64,000 nucleotides of DNA from Burkholderiales bacterium (GCA_017307865.1 JAFKGE010000022.1:52940-116939), one strand, 5' to 3'. Positions 36,001-45,725 are shown, counted from the stretch's first letter. Program-made: numbers and translations. Notes: a model not told the origin generated them from the letters alone.

Positions 36001-36813
36001 GTGACCGCCGCCGTCCTCACCCCCGCCCAGCGCGCCGCCGTCGACGCCGCGCGCCAGGCCCGCGCCGCCTACCGCGGCGGCAAGGTCGCGCCCACGGCCG
36101 GCGTGGCGCCGGGCATGACGCAGGCCAACCTGATCGCCCTGCCGCGCGACTGGGCCTGGGACTTCCTGCTGTACGCCCAGCGCAACCCCAAGCCCTGCCC
36201 GGTGCTCGACGTGATCGAGGCCGGCTCGCACCAGACCGTGCTGGCCGAGGGCGCCGACGTGCGCACCGACATCCCGCTGTACCGCGTGTGGCGCGACGGC
36301 CGGCTGGCCGGCGAGGTGAGCGACGCCACGCCGCTGTGGCAGGAACACCCCGACCTGGTCAGCTTCCTGATCGGCTGCAGCTTCACCTTCGAGACGCCGC
36401 TGCAGGACGCCGGCATCGAGGTGCGCCACATCAGCCAGGGCCGCAACGTGCCCATGTACCGCACCAACCGCCCCTGCCGCTCGGCCGGGCGCCTGCACGG
36501 CGAGCTGGTGGTGTCGATGCGCCCGATCGCCGCGCAGCGCGTGGCCGACGCGGTGTCGATCTCGGGGCGCTTTCCGGCCGTGCACGGCACGCCGGTGCAC
36601 GTGGGCGACCCGGCCGCGCTGGGCATCGCCGACCTGGGCCGGCCCGACTTCGGCGAGCCGGTGCGCATCGACCCCGGCGAGGTGCCGGTGTTCTGGGCCT
36701 GCGGCGTCACGCCCCAGGCCGCCGTGATGGCCTCGGGCGTGCCCTTTGCCGTCACCCACGCCCCGGGCCACATGTTCATCACCGACGTGCCCGACAGCCA
36801 CTACCACGTCTAG
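36001..36813 (+). CDS. DUF1445 putative hydro-lyase
   Basis: The 270-residue protein starts at GTG 36001 with GGAGGG upstream. Motifs include [53 protein letters not shown], and [13 protein letters not shown]...[14 protein letters not shown]1445 proteins (B. subtilis YcsI and relatives) cluster with pxp genes, and a DUF1445 domain also occurs in mitochondrial D-glutamate cyclase. A role in converting D-glutamate or another compound into 5-oxoproline, or the reverse, is possible but not shown. Confidence 0.85.
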   Translation: MTAAVLTPAQRAAVDAARQARAAYRGGKVAPTAGVAPGMTQANLIALPRDWAWDFLLYAQRNPKPCPVLDVIEAGSHQTVLAEGADVRTDIPLYRVWRDGRLAGEVSDATPLWQEHPDLVSFLIGCSFTFETPLQDAGIEVRHISQGRNVPMYRTNRPCRSAGRLHGELVVSMRPIAAQRVADAVSISGRFPAVHGTPVHVGDPAALGIADLGRPDFGEPVRIDPGEVPVFWACGVTPQAAVMASGVPFAVTHAPGHMFITDVPDSHYHV

Positions 36814-36831
36814 GAAGGTGTGAAAACCGGC

Positions 36832-38442
36832 ATGCGATTTCTGCCCGTCAACCCCCGCGCGCTGCTGGTCGAGCTGGACGACCTGGAGCAGACGCTGGCG
36901 CTGTTCGCCGCGCTGCAGCGCAGGCCCATCGACGGCGTCGATGAAATCGTGCCCGCCGCGCGCACGCTGCTGGTTCACCTGCAGCCCGGCGCGCCGGATG
37001 TGGCCGCCATCGCCCACGAATTGGCGCAGCGCGACCTGTCCGGCGCCATCGAGCGCGGCGGCGCGCGCATCGAAATCCCCGTGCGCTACGACGGCGCCGA
37101 CTTGGCCGAGCTGGCCGCGCTGCTGGGCATCGGCACGGCCGAGCTGATCGCCCGCCACACCGGGCAGGACTACACCGTGGCGTTTTGCGGCTTTGCGCCC
37201 GGCTTTGCCTACCTGAGCGGCGGCCACCCCAGCCTCGACGTGCCGCGCCGCGCCACGCCGCGCACCCGGGTGCCCGCCGGCTCGGTCGCCCTGGCCGGCA
37301 CCTTTGCCGCCGTCTACCCCGACGAAACGCCCGGCGGCTGGCAACTGCTGGGCACCACCGAGCTGAAGATGTGGGACCTGGCGCGCGATCCGCCCGCACT
37401 GCTGCAGCCGGGCATGCGCGTGCGCTTCGTCGACGTTACTACTGATTCGATAGCTGCTCGCGCTCGATCCACGGGCGCTACAGGCCAAAAAGGCTCGCAA
37501 ACGCCGCATTCGACCCCCCACGCCGGCCCGGCGCTGACGGTGCGCGCCACCGGCCTGCAGACCCTGGTGCAGGACGCCGGCCGCGCGGGTCAGGCGGCGC
37601 AGGGCGTGTCGGCCGCCGGCGCGCTCGACCAGGGCGCCCTGCGGCGCGCCAACCGCCTGGTGGGCAATGCCAGTACCTTGCCGGTGCTGGAGGCCCTGGC
37701 CGGCGGCCTGCAACTGAGCAGCCAGGGCAGCACCGTGCTGGCCGTCGCCGGCGCCACCGGCCCGCTCACGCTCACCCGCGCCGACGGGCGCGCGTGGCCG
37801 GTCGAACGCAACCAGGCCGTGGCACTGACCGACGGCGACCGCTTGACGCTGGGCCAGCCCGTCACGGGCCTGCGCAGCTACGTGGCGCTGCGCGGCGGCT
37901 TTGACATCGCACCTGTGCTGGGCAGCGCCAGCCGCGACACCCTGGCCAAGATCGGCCCGCCCGCGCTGGCCGTGGGCCAGCAACTGCCGGTGGGCGACGC
38001 GCGCGCCAGCAGCGCCGTCGCCGCGCCCGAGCTCGCCCCGCCGCTGCTGCCCCGCGCGGGCGACACCGTCACGCTGGACATCACCCTGGGCCCGCGCACC
38101 GACTGGTTCACGCCCGCGGCCGTGGCCCTGCTGGCCGCGCAGCGCTGGCAGGTCACCCAGCAGGCCGACCGCGTGGGCCTGCGCCTGCTCGGTGAGGTCG
38201 CCCTCACGCGCGCGCAGACGCAGGAGCTGCCCAGCGAAGGCACGGCGACCGGCGCCATCCAGGTGCCCGCCAGCGGCCAGCCGGTGCTGTTTTTGGCCGA
38301 CCATCCGCTGACGGGCGGCTACCCCGTCATCGGCTGCGTCGCGCCCTGGCATCTCGACCTGGCGGCGCAAATCCCGCCCGGGGCGTGGATTCGCTTTGCG
38401 CCGCTGGCACCGTTTGCAGAAATCGAAGGGACATCGCCATGA
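36832..38442 (+). CDS. Fused 5-oxoprolinase subunits B and C (AHS1-AHS2, KipI-KipA)
   Basis: A 536-residue fusion. Residues 1-200 are PxpB/KipI/AHS1 (start [28 protein letters not shown] at about 120-130). About 235-536 are PxpC/KipA/AHS2 ([30 protein letters not shown]). The linker (about 202-223) is a translated copy of the dispersed repeat. ATG 36832 fits the family start; GTG 36820 would add four residues. The stop overlaps the start of the biotin carboxylase (ATGA). Together with that protein it matches the carboxyltransferase part of urea carboxylase. Confidence 0.9.
   Translation: MRFLPVNPRALLVELDDLEQTLALFAALQRRPIDGVDEIVPAARTLLVHLQPGAPDVAAIAHELAQRDLSGAIERGGARIEIPVRYDGADLAELAALLGIGTAELIARHTGQDYTVAFCGFAPGFAYLSGGHPSLDVPRRATPRTRVPAGSVALAGTFAAVYPDETPGGWQLLGTTELKMWDLARDPPALLQPGMRVRFVDVTTDSIAARARSTGATGQKGSQTPHSTPHAGPALTVRATGLQTLVQDAGRAGQAAQGVSAAGALDQGALRRANRLVGNASTLPVLEALAGGLQLSSQGSTVLAVAGATGPLTLTRADGRAWPVERNQAVALTDGDRLTLGQPVTGLRSYVALRGGFDIAPVLGSASRDTLAKIGPPALAVGQQLPVGDARASSAVAAPELAPPLLPRAGDTVTLDITLGPRTDWFTPAAVALLAAQRWQVTQQADRVGLRLLGEVALTRAQTQELPSEGTATGAIQVPASGQPVLFLADHPLTGGYPVIGCVAPWHLDLAAQIPPGAWIRFAPLAPFAEIEGTSP
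37437..37500 (+). repeat. Dispersed 60-bp repeat, copy I (linker of PxpB-PxpC fusion)
   Basis: GATTCGATAGCTGCTCGCGCT is followed by GGGCGCTACAGGCCAAAAAGG. It is translated in frame as [19 protein letters not shown] between the two domains. Confidence 0.75.
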
Positions 38443-40178
38443 AAAAAGTGCTCATCGCCAACCGCGGAGAAATTGCGGTGCGCGTCATCCGCGCCTGCGC
38501 CGACCACGGCCTGCAGAGCGTGGCGGTCTACGCCGACGACGACCTGGAGGCCCTGCACGTGCGCATGGCCGACGAGGCCCACGCGCTAAACGGCCAGCGC
38601 CCGGCCGACACCTACCTCGACATCGGCAAGCTGATCGCCGTGGCGCACAAGAGTGGCGCCGACGCGGTGCACCCCGGCTATGGTTTCTTGTCCGAAAACG
38701 CCGCCTTCGCGCAGGCCGTGATCGACGCCGGCCTGACCTGGATCGGCCCGCCGCCCAGCGCCATGGCTCTCTTGGGCGACAAACTGAGCGCGCGCGAGCT
38801 GGCCACTCGCGTGGGCGCACCGCTGGTGGCGGGCACCACCGAACCGGTGCAGGACGTGGCCGAGATCCACGCCTTCGCGCGCCAGCACGGCCTGCCGATC
38901 GCCATCAAGGCGGCCTATGGCGGCGGCGGGCGCGGGCTGAAGGTGGTGTGGCGGGCCGACGAGATCGACGAGCTGTTCGCCTCGGCCGTGCGCGAGGCCC
39001 AGGCCGCCTTTGGCCGCGGCGAATGCTTCGTCGAGCAGTTTCTCGACCAGCCGCGCCACATCGAGGCCCAGGTGCTGGCCGATGCGCATGGCACCGTGCG
39101 CGTGCTGGGCACACGCGACTGCTCGCTGCAGCGGCGCAACCAGAAGCTGGTGGAAGAAGCACCCGCGCCCTTTTTGACCGAGGCGCAGCGCACGCGCATC
39201 CACCAGGCCGCGCAAAAGATCTGCCAGGCCGCCGGCTACGTGAGCGCCGGCACGGTGGAGTTTTTGCTGGCCCAGAGCGGCGCGATCTCGTTCCTGGAGG
39301 TCAACACCCGCCTGCAGGTGGAGCACCCGGTGACCGAGGAGACCACCGGCTTCGACCTGGTGCGCGAGCAGTTTCGCGTCGCCGAGGGCGCACGCCTCGA
39401 TGCGGCCGACGTGCCCGCGCCGCATGGCCACGCCTTCGAGTTCCGCATCAACGCCGAGGACGTGGGCCGCGGCTTTCTGCCGGCGCCCGGCCGCATCACG
39501 CGCTTCGACGCGCCCGGCGGCCCCGGCGTGCGCGTGGACAGCGGCGTGGCCGCGGGCTCGCTGGTGGCGGGCCAGTTCGACTCGCTGCTGGCCAAGCTGA
39601 TCGTGTGGGGCCCCACGCGCCAGGCCGCCATCGAGCGCGCGCGCCGCGCGCTGGCCGAGTTTGAGATCGAGGGTGTGCCCAGCGTGCTGCCCTTTCACCG
39701 AACGGTGATGCAGCACGCCGACTTCACCGGCGGCGAACGGCTGGCCGTGCACACACGCTGGATCGAGACCGAGCTGATGCCCCAGTGGCAGCCCGAGCCC
39801 GCCAGCCGCCCCGAACCGCAGGCCGGCGGCCTGACGCGCACGGCGATCGAGATCGACGGCCGCCGCGTGCTGCTGGGCCTGCCCGCCAGCCTGCTGGCCG
39901 GTCTGGCCGCCGCCCAGCCCGGCGCGGCCGCCAGCGTGCCCGAGGCCGCACCCGCCGCCGACGACAGCGCCGTCACCGCGCCGGCCGCCGGCACCCTGCT
40001 GGCCTGGAAGGTCGAGGACGGCGCCGCCGTGCAGGCCGGCGAGCTGCTGGCCGTGATGGAAGCCATGAAGATGGAAATGCAGGTGCTGGCGCCGCGCGCC
40101 GGCACCATCCGCCGGCGCGCCGAAGCGGGCGCCTTTCAGGCCGCCGGCGCCGTGCTGGCGCACATCGACGCCGCCTGA
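38439..40178 (+). CDS. Biotin carboxylase with biotin carboxyl carrier domain
   Basis: The 579-residue protein contains a full biotin carboxylase ([19 protein letters not shown] start, ATP-grasp [26 protein letters not shown]), a linker, and a C-terminal biotinyl domain with EAMKME and predicted biotinyl-Lys544. This is the alpha subunit architecture of acyl-CoA carboxylases, but no CoA carboxyltransferase gene is present. Instead it is translationally coupled to the AHS1-AHS2 fusion, whose domains form the carboxyltransferase of urea carboxylase. It therefore probably carboxylates a urea- or lactam-like substrate. Confidence 0.92.
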   Translation: MKKVLIANRGEIAVRVIRACADHGLQSVAVYADDDLEALHVRMADEAHALNGQRPADTYLDIGKLIAVAHKSGADAVHPGYGFLSENAAFAQAVIDAGLTWIGPPPSAMALLGDKLSARELATRVGAPLVAGTTEPVQDVAEIHAFARQHGLPIAIKAAYGGGGRGLKVVWRADEIDELFASAVREAQAAFGRGECFVEQFLDQPRHIEAQVLADAHGTVRVLGTRDCSLQRRNQKLVEEAPAPFLTEAQRTRIHQAAQKICQAAGYVSAGTVEFLLAQSGAISFLEVNTRLQVEHPVTEETTGFDLVREQFRVAEGARLDAADVPAPHGHAFEFRINAEDVGRGFLPAPGRITRFDAPGGPGVRVDSGVAAGSLVAGQFDSLLAKLIVWGPTRQAAIERARRALAEFEIEGVPSVLPFHRTVMQHADFTGGERLAVHTRWIETELMPQWQPEPASRPEPQAGGLTRTAIEIDGRRVLLGLPASLLAGLAAAQPGAAASVPEAAPAADDSAVTAPAAGTLLAWKVEDGAAVQAGELLAVMEAMKMEMQVLAPRAGTIRRRAEAGAFQAAGAVLAHIDAA

Positions 40179-40298
40179 CGCCGCGCGCCGGGTTACGCGC
40201 CGATACGGAACTCACGCGCGCGCGGTGCACGGCCAGGGCCGGCGCCGCGTTCAAGGGGCACCAGGCTGCGCAAACAGCCGCCATCCACGGAGTCCCTG

Positions 40299-40652
40299 AT
40301 GAAAACCCTGCAACGCATCGCCCTCGCGGGCCTTCTGGCCGCCGGCACGCTGGGGCTGGCCGGCACCGCCCAGGCACGCGACGATGTCTATTGGTCGCTG
40401 GGCATGGGCGCGCCGGGCGTGGCGGTGGGCGTGGGCAACGTGCCGCCGGTGGTGTATGGGCCGCCGCCCGTCTACGTCGCGCCGCCGCCGGTCTATGTGC
40501 GGCCGCGCCCGGTCTACGTGGCGCCCCCGCCCTATTACGCCGCCCCGCCCGTCATGTACGGGCCACCGCCCGGCTACTGGGGTTGGCGCGAGCGCCGCTG
40601 GCACCATGGCGACCGCCGGTGGCGGCACTGGCGCGATCGCGACGACGACTGA
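40299..40652 (+). CDS. Secreted Pro/Tyr/Val-rich protein (paralogue 2)
   Basis: The 117-residue exported protein has a signal peptide ending LAGTAQA, then RDDVYWSLGMGAPGVAVGVG, repeats of the PPVYVAP/RPRPVYVAP type, and a tail rich in Trp, His, Arg and Asp. It is about 60-70% identical by eye over the first 85 residues to the gene at 19281-19622. Its own upstream gap is 120 bp, so it is probably transcribed independently of the biotin carboxylase. The function is unknown. Confidence 0.75.
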   Translation: MKTLQRIALAGLLAAGTLGLAGTAQARDDVYWSLGMGAPGVAVGVGNVPPVVYGPPPVYVAPPPVYVRPRPVYVAPPPYYAAPPVMYGPPPGYWGWRERRWHHGDRRWRHWRDRDDD

Positions 40653-40669
40653 TGTCGTGACCCGGCCCC

Positions 40670-41851
40670 TCAGCGGCTGAAGCCCGCGCCCGCCGACGAG
40701 GCGCGGCTCTGGCTCGACAGCTCGAACAGGCATTGCAGATAGGGCTGGACCTCGTCCCAGGGCGCCAGGTCCTCGTGCAGTTGCGCCAGGTTGCGGCTGG
40801 CCGCCACGGCGTCGGGCCAGCCTTCGACCGTGTGCTCGCTGGTCATGGCCGCGCGCGTGTCGGCCGCGTCGTGCAGGGCGGGGTCCTGGTGCCCGTAGGC
40901 ATGGAACTCGATCACGCGTGGCGGCTGCGGATAGGACGCGCCGGGGCACACCTCCTCGGTGGCGCCACCCGCTTCGCGCTCGACGTGGCCGGCGGCAAAC
41001 GAGTCCTGCACCGTGTGCAGCACCGAGCCGAAGGCGATGTGGTGCAGCTTGGGCGCCAGGCCGCTGGCGGCGTCCTGACGGCCGCGGATGTACAGGTCGG
41101 CCACGGTCCAACCGGTGCAGCCGAAGCGCTGCTGGATGGTGGGGATCGGCACGTCGCGCAGCAGACGCGCGCCGTTGATCTGCCGCGCCGACACCTTCCA
41201 CGCGAACTCCAGCCAGTCCAGCACCTCGGCCTGCGTGACGCTGGCAGGTATGCCCTCGTCGCTGGCCATGGCGTGCAGAAACTGCAGGTCGCCGAAGTGC
41301 GAGCGCGTCATCACGTTGCCGACCACCTCGCCCGGGCCGGCGCGGCAACCCACGATGCGCTGCGTCTGCGCGATCTTCTGCGCATCGGCGAACAGGCAGT
41401 ACCAGCACGCCGGCTGGGTCGAAAAGCGCACCGTCTGGTCGACGCGGCACGACTTGCCGAAGGCGCCGCACTGGCCCTGCCCGGGGCTCAGGCTGAAGGG
41501 CGGCAGGTCGTTCCAGCGCACGCCGTAAATGATGAAGGGCGTGGCCCAGTCCTGGTCGGCCTGCGCGCAGACCGCGTCCTGCACCAAATCGCGCGGCGCC
41601 ACCGGGCAGTCGTAGGCCAGCTGGGTGATTTCCTCGTGCACGCGGCCCTTCAGCAAGATGCCCAACCGGCCAGCGATCAAGGCCAGCGTCGAATCGGGTT
41701 CGTTGGTCAGCCGCGACTCCATGGCCGGCCCCAGCGGACCCAGCTGAAAGGCCATCACCCCCGTTGCCAGGGCCGACAGCCCCCAGGCCAGCACGCCGCG
41801 CGCCCAGCCACGGGTGGCGGATCGCCGAAACGCCAGTCGAAGTTGAATCAC
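40670..41851 (-). CDS. Membrane-anchored or secreted protein, zinc phospholipase C/S1-P1-like
   Basis: A 393-residue protein from GTG 41851, preceded by AAGGGG at good spacing (an upstream ATG at 41938 would add 29 residues). A signal-anchor helix (about 20-40) is followed by a region with VHEEITQLAYD, several Cys residues, RSHFGDLQFLHAM, and HHIAFGSVLHTVQDSFAAGHV. The pattern H-x3-D-x5-GH resembles the zinc-binding helices of zinc phospholipase C and S1/P1 nucleases. The activity is only predicted, and no other family is recognised. Confidence 0.6.
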   Translation of the reverse strand: MIQLRLAFRRSATRGWARGVLAWGLSALATGVMAFQLGPLGPAMESRLTNEPDSTLALIAGRLGILLKGRVHEEITQLAYDCPVAPRDLVQDAVCAQADQDWATPFIIYGVRWNDLPPFSLSPGQGQCGAFGKSCRVDQTVRFSTQPACWYCLFADAQKIAQTQRIVGCRAGPGEVVGNVMTRSHFGDLQFLHAMASDEGIPASVTQAEVLDWLEFAWKVSARQINGARLLRDVPIPTIQQRFGCTGWTVADLYIRGRQDAASGLAPKLHHIAFGSVLHTVQDSFAAGHVEREAGGATEEVCPGASYPQPPRVIEFHAYGHQDPALHDAADTRAAMTSEHTVEGWPDAVAASRNLAQLHEDLAPWDEVQPYLQCLFELSSQSRASSAGAGFSR

Positions 41852-42126
41852 GATGCGACCCCTTCGGTGTGTCGGGCCGATTGTCCAGCCGCCGAGCGCC
41901 GTTGTCGCCTGAGGCGCGCTGTACTCGAAAGTACCCACATTTTGTCAGCAAATGCAGTGCGTGCCCTCTCCTCCACCCGGTAAAACGCACCCAGCCCCAG
42001 TCAGGCCAGGCGCATCAGAACCCAATGCAAAGCTTCATCTTGGTTGCAATTGCTGCACTCTGGTGACAGTTATGCTTGCCGCTGCAGCGACCATGCAGGC
42101 ATCCGAGTTTTTTGAGGAGTTTTATC

Positions 42127-42369
42127 TTGCGCAAGAACCAACACCGTCCCCTGCAACGCATCGCCCTCGTCGCCGCCCTGCTCGCCGGCCTGGCCAGCGC
42201 CGGCTGCGCCAGCCGTCCGACCAATGCCCAGATCGGCACCGGCGTCGGCGCCGTGGCCGGCGGCGTGGCCGGCAATGTGCTGTTCGGCAACACGCTGGGC
42301 ACCGTGGGCGGCGCCGCGGCCGGCGCGCTGATCGGCAACGAGGTGGGCAAGAACCAGCGCCGGCGCTGA
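42127..42369 (+). CDS. Glycine-zipper lipoprotein (OsmB-like)
   Basis: The 80-residue lipoprotein starts at TTG 42127, set 7 bases after GAGGAG (42114-42119). A signal peptide ends ASAGC (lipidated Cys). The mature part has two glycine-zipper segments (GTGVGAVAGGVAGNVLFG, GTVGGAAAGALIGNEVG) and a short basic end. Similar small proteins sit in the outer membrane and often respond to osmotic or envelope stress. It converges on cysE with a gap of 6 bases. Confidence 0.8.
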   Translation: MRKNQHRPLQRIALVAALLAGLASAGCASRPTNAQIGTGVGAVAGGVAGNVLFGNTLGTVGGAAAGALIGNEVGKNQRRR

Positions 42370-42375
42370 GAGGCC

Positions 42376-43146
42376 CTACTTGCCGACCAGCTGATTGAGC
42401 TTGTCGGCCGCGAAGTGCTCGGCCTTGGCGGCGTCCTCGGGCACGCAGTCGGGGTCGATGCGGCAGGCCAGCTTTTCAACCGCCTGCCACAGCTGCGCAA
42501 TCTGGTGTTCGTGCCCGGCCGTGCCGTCGATCAGGCCGCGCAACGCTTGGCTCACCGGGTCGTCGTTTTCGGTCACACCGTAGGCTGAAAAACCCATCTT
42601 GGCCGCCGCCGCTTCGCGCTTGGCGGCGTCGTCCGCCAGGATGACGCGCGCCGGGTTGCCCACCGCCGTGGCGCCGGGCGGCACCGGCTTGGTGACCACG
42701 GCCGATGAGCCGATCTTGGCGCCGTCGCCCACCGTGAAGCCGCCCAGCACCTGGCTGGACGCGCCCACCACCACGCCCTTGCCCAGCGTGGGGTGGCGCT
42801 TGCTGCCCTTGACCAGCGAGGTGCCGCCCAGCGTGACGCCCTGGTAGATGGTGCAGTCGTCGCCGATCTCGGCCGTCTCGCCGATCACCACGCCCATGCC
42901 GTGGTCGATGAACACGCGCTCGCCGATGGTGGCGCCGGGGTGGATCTCGATGCCGGTGAAAAACCGCCCCCAGTGCGAGATCCAGCGCGCCAGCCAGTGC
43001 CAGCCGCGCAGCCACAGGCCGTGCGCCAGGCGGTGCAGCACCAACGCGTGAAAGCCGGGGTAGGAAAACACGACGTCCCACACGCTGCGCGCGGCGGGGT
43101 CGCGCTCGAGGATGGCCTGGGCGTAGGAGCGAAAGCGGTCGAACAT
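42376..43146 (-). CDS. cysE: Serine O-acetyltransferase
   Basis: CysE acetylates serine with acetyl-CoA, the first step of cysteine synthesis. The 256-residue protein has the N-terminal helical part, then left-handed beta-helix hexapeptide repeats ([42 protein letters not shown]) with the catalytic His/Asp. It lies 14 bases downstream of trmJ on the same strand, a common betaproteobacterial pair. Confidence 0.93.
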   Translation of the reverse strand: MFDRFRSYAQAILERDPAARSVWDVVFSYPGFHALVLHRLAHGLWLRGWHWLARWISHWGRFFTGIEIHPGATIGERVFIDHGMGVVIGETAEIGDDCTIYQGVTLGGTSLVKGSKRHPTLGKGVVVGASSQVLGGFTVGDGAKIGSSAVVTKPVPPGATAVGNPARVILADDAAKREAAAAKMGFSAYGVTENDDPVSQALRGLIDGTAGHEHQIAQLWQAVEKLACRIDPDCVPEDAAKAEHFAADKLNQLVGK

Positions 43147-43160
43147 GGTGGGCGCAAAGT

Positions 43161-43967
43161 CTAGTGTTTTTTGGCGCTGGCCGCGTCCTGCATGGCACGC
43201 GCGATGCCACGCAGGATGTGGACTTCTTCGGCGCTGGGCCGCGCGCGGTTGAAGAGCTGCTGCAGGCGCGGCATCAGCTTCTTGGGCGCCGCGGGGTTCA
43301 AGAAGCCGACCGCCGTCAGCGCCTGCTGCCAGTGCGCCAGCATGGCGCCCAGCTGCGCCGCATCGGCCGGCAGGTGCGCGGGCACGCCACCCGGCCGTTG
43401 CGCGCCCCAGCCGCCCGCGCGCGCGTCCAGCGCCTGGCGCCAGTCGTAGGCGATCAGCTGCACGGCGGCGGCGATGTTGAGCGAGCCGTAGGCCGGGTTG
43501 GTCGGGATGCTGAGCGCGGCGTGGCAGCGGTACACGTCCTCGTTGGCCATGCCGTAGCGCTCGCTGCCGAACAGCAGGGCCACGCCCAGCGGCAGTTTTT
43601 GAGCCAAATCGGCCTCCAGCCCGCTGGCATCAAGCGCCGGCAGCTCTTCATTCAATAGCAATTCGAAATGAGCACGCGGACTGCGCGTGGGCGGGCCGAA
43701 GTCGCGCGGCGTCATCACCGTCGCACACAGGTGGGTGATGCCGGCCAGCGCCTCGTCCAGCGTGGCCACGGTGCGCGCGCGCGCCAGCACGTCGGTGGCG
43801 CCGCTGGCGCGCTCGACGGCCTCGGGGCGCGTCAGCACGTCGGGCCAGCGCGGGCGCACCAGCACCAGGTCATCGAAGCCCATCACCTTCATGGCGCGCG
43901 CCACCGCGCCCACGTTGCCGGCATGGCTGGTCTCGATCAACACGAAGCGGGTGCGCACGGGGTCCAT
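43161..43967 (-). CDS. trmJ: tRNA (cytidine/uridine-2'-O-)-methyltransferase TrmJ
   Basis: SpoU-family methyltransferase of 268 residues, start ATG 43967 ([20 protein letters not shown]). Knot motifs are [36 protein letters not shown] and [20 protein letters not shown] stretch of about 25 residues before GVALLFG is encoded by a dispersed repeat (copy J). A GACAAT box 8 bases before the ATG and no Shine-Dalgarno sequence suggest a leaderless transcript for trmJ-cysE. Confidence 0.9.
   Translation of the reverse strand: MDPVRTRFVLIETSHAGNVGAVARAMKVMGFDDLVLVRPRWPDVLTRPEAVERASGATDVLARARTVATLDEALAGITHLCATVMTPRDFGPPTRSPRAHFELLLNEELPALDASGLEADLAQKLPLGVALLFGSERYGMANEDVYRCHAALSIPTNPAYGSLNIAAAVQLIAYDWRQALDARAGGWGAQRPGGVPAHLPADAAQLGAMLAHWQQALTAVGFLNPAAPKKLMPRLQQLFNRARPSAEEVHILRGIARAMQDAASAKKH
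43593..43670 (-). repeat. Dispersed 60-bp repeat, copy J (inside trmJ)
   Basis: Read on the minus strand, the core CAGCTGCC-type variant appears as GAGCTGCCGGCGCTTG, with GGAGGCCGATTTGGCTC at the end. It is translated in frame, in the same strand sense as trmJ, as [19 protein letters not shown]. Confidence 0.65.
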
Positions 43968-44029
43968 GGCGCTCGATTGTCGCCGCGCGGCTAACATCGA
44001 CCGTTTCATCGTTTGATCGCCCTGCCACC

Positions 44030-44341
44030 ATGAGCCCCATCGCCAACGTCACCCTCAACCCCCAGGCCAACGTCTACTTCGGCGGCAAGTGCGTCTCGCA
44101 CAGCTTCACGCTGGCCGACGGAACGCAAAAAAGCGCCGGCGTGGTGCTGCCGGCCGAGCTGACCTTCAACACCGGCGCGGCCGAGATCATGGAATGCGTG
44201 GCCGGCGGCTGCGAGTACCGGCTGGCGGGCACCGACGCCTGGCAAAAGTCCGGCCCCGGCGAGCGTTTTGAAATCCCGGCAAACTCGGCTTTCGATATCC
44301 GCGTGGCCGAGGCCTATCACTACATCTGCCACTACGCCTGA
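44030..44341 (+). CDS. ppnP: Pyrimidine/purine nucleoside phosphorylase
   Basis: The 103-residue cupin-like enzyme (former DUF1255) phosphorolyses several nucleosides. Typical motifs are NVYFGGKCVSHSF, ADGTQKSAGVVLP, YRLAGTDAW and the C-terminal YHYICHYA. The length matches E. coli PpnP (94). It diverges from trmJ and is followed 11 bases later by an MFS gene. Confidence 0.92.
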   Translation: MSPIANVTLNPQANVYFGGKCVSHSFTLADGTQKSAGVVLPAELTFNTGAAEIMECVAGGCEYRLAGTDAWQKSGPGERFEIPANSAFDIRVAEAYHYICHYA

Positions 44342-44352
44342 CTGCCTTTTTC

Positions 44353-45597
44353 ATGAGCACTGCCGCCGCCGACCCCAGCCTGATCGACTCGCCCACCGCC
44401 GCCTGGCGCCTGCTGACCACGCTGGGCCTGGTCACCCTGGGCAACAGCGGCATGTACGTGGTGTCGGTGGTGCTGCCTGCCGTGCAGACCGAGTTCGGCG
44501 TCAGCCGCGGCGCGGCCTCGCTGCCCTACACGCTGATGATGGTCGGGCTGGGCCTGGGCGGCATCTTCACCGGCCGCCTGGCCGACCGGCACGGCATCGC
44601 CCGCGTGCTGGTGGTGGGCGCCGTGGCCGTGCTGGCCGGCTATCTGTGGGCCGCCACGGCGGGCAACGTCTGGTCGTTCGGGCTGGCGCATGCGCTGCTG
44701 GGCTTTCTGGGCGGCTCGGCCACCTTCGCGCCGCTGATGGCCGACACCACGCTGTGGTGGCACAAGCGGCGCGGCATCGCCGTGGCCATTTGCGCCAGCG
44801 GCAACTACGTGGCCGGCGCGCTGTGGCCGCCGCTGGCGCAATGGGGCATCGAGCACTACGGCTGGCGCCCCACCTACCTGGCGCTGGGCCTGATCTGCGG
44901 CGTCGGCATGGTGCTGCTGTCGCTGCGCATGCGCCAGCGCCCGCCGGCGGTGCAGCCCGCCGCGCCCGGCGCCGCCGGGCACGCGGTGGCGGGCGAGCGC
45001 CCGTTCGGCCTGTCGCCCGCGCACGCCCAGTGGCTGCTGTGCGTGGCCGGCGTGGCCTGCTGCGTGGCCATGGCCATGCCCCAGGTGCACATCGTGGCCT
45101 ATTGCACTGACCTGGGCTACGGCCCCGCGCGCGGCGCCGAAATGCTGTCGCTGATGCTGGCCAGCGGCATCGCCAGCCGCCTGGTGTCGGGCTGGATCTG
45201 CGACCACATCGGCGGCGTGCGCACGCTGCTGCTGGGTTCGGTGCTGCAGGGCCTGGCGCTGCTGCTGTTTTTGCCTTTCGACGGCCTGGCCTCGCTGTAC
45301 GTGGTGTCGGCGTTGTTCGGCCTCTTTCAGGGCGGCATCGTGCCGGCCTACGCCATCATCGTGCGCGAGCACTTCGCCCCGCGCGAAGTCGGCGCGCGCG
45401 TGGGCGCCGTCATCATGGCCACCATGCTGGGCATGGCCCTGGGCGGCTGGATGAGCGGCTGGATCTTCGACGTCACGGGCAGCTATCACGCGGCCTTCTT
45501 GAACGGCATCGGCTGGAACCTGCTGAACCTGAGCATTGCGGGTTGGCTGTTTCTTCGCACCCGCACGAGGCACCCGACGCAGGCCCGCCCCGCTTGA
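44353..45597 (+). CDS. MFS transporter
   Basis: A 12-helix transporter of 414 residues, the oxalate/formate-like or YbfB-like group judging by overall pattern. The loop motif GRLADRHGIARVL and the second-half GWICDHIGGVRTLLLG are present. It lies just downstream of ppnP. The substrate is unknown; nucleosides would fit the neighbour but there is no direct evidence. Confidence 0.82.
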   Translation: MSTAAADPSLIDSPTAAWRLLTTLGLVTLGNSGMYVVSVVLPAVQTEFGVSRGAASLPYTLMMVGLGLGGIFTGRLADRHGIARVLVVGAVAVLAGYLWAATAGNVWSFGLAHALLGFLGGSATFAPLMADTTLWWHKRRGIAVAICASGNYVAGALWPPLAQWGIEHYGWRPTYLALGLICGVGMVLLSLRMRQRPPAVQPAAPGAAGHAVAGERPFGLSPAHAQWLLCVAGVACCVAMAMPQVHIVAYCTDLGYGPARGAEMLSLMLASGIASRLVSGWICDHIGGVRTLLLGSVLQGLALLLFLPFDGLASLYVVSALFGLFQGGIVPAYAIIVREHFAPREVGARVGAVIMATMLGMALGGWMSGWIFDVTGSYHAAFLNGIGWNLLNLSIAGWLFLRTRTRHPTQARPA

Positions 45598-45611
45598 GGC
45601 GTCAACCGCCC

Positions 45612-45635
45612 CTTGCGACGAGCGCCCCTCGCAAG
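45612..45635 (+). terminator. Weak hairpin after the MFS gene
   Basis: Arms CTTGCGA and TCGCAAG with a 10-base loop; a T-rich stretch (GATTTTCATTTTC) follows only about 15 bases later. Confidence 0.3.
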
Positions 45636-45725
45636 CGCAGAATGAACTGATTTTCATTTTCAGCGGGGGCAGTCAATCCGCACTTACCCCAGTTTCCCTC
45701 CATCATTTCCTATTAGAAAATATAC

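Noticed and set aside
33738..36020. 760-codon open frame on the minus strand over the MFS and pxpA genes
   Set aside because: Composition typical of antisense in 70% GC DNA, and it would remove the promoter between the GntR and MFS genes.
35494..38370. 958-codon open frame on the minus strand
   Set aside because: It lies opposite pxpA, the DUF1445 gene and the PxpB-PxpC fusion, all of which have clear family motifs. Its translation is Gly/Ala/His/Arg-rich without domains.
38439..40178. Assignment of the biotin carboxylase as an acetyl- or propionyl-CoA carboxylase alpha subunit
   Set aside because: The architecture fits, but no CoA carboxyltransferase gene accompanies it and it is coupled to the AHS1-AHS2 fusion, so a urea-carboxylase-like role is preferred.
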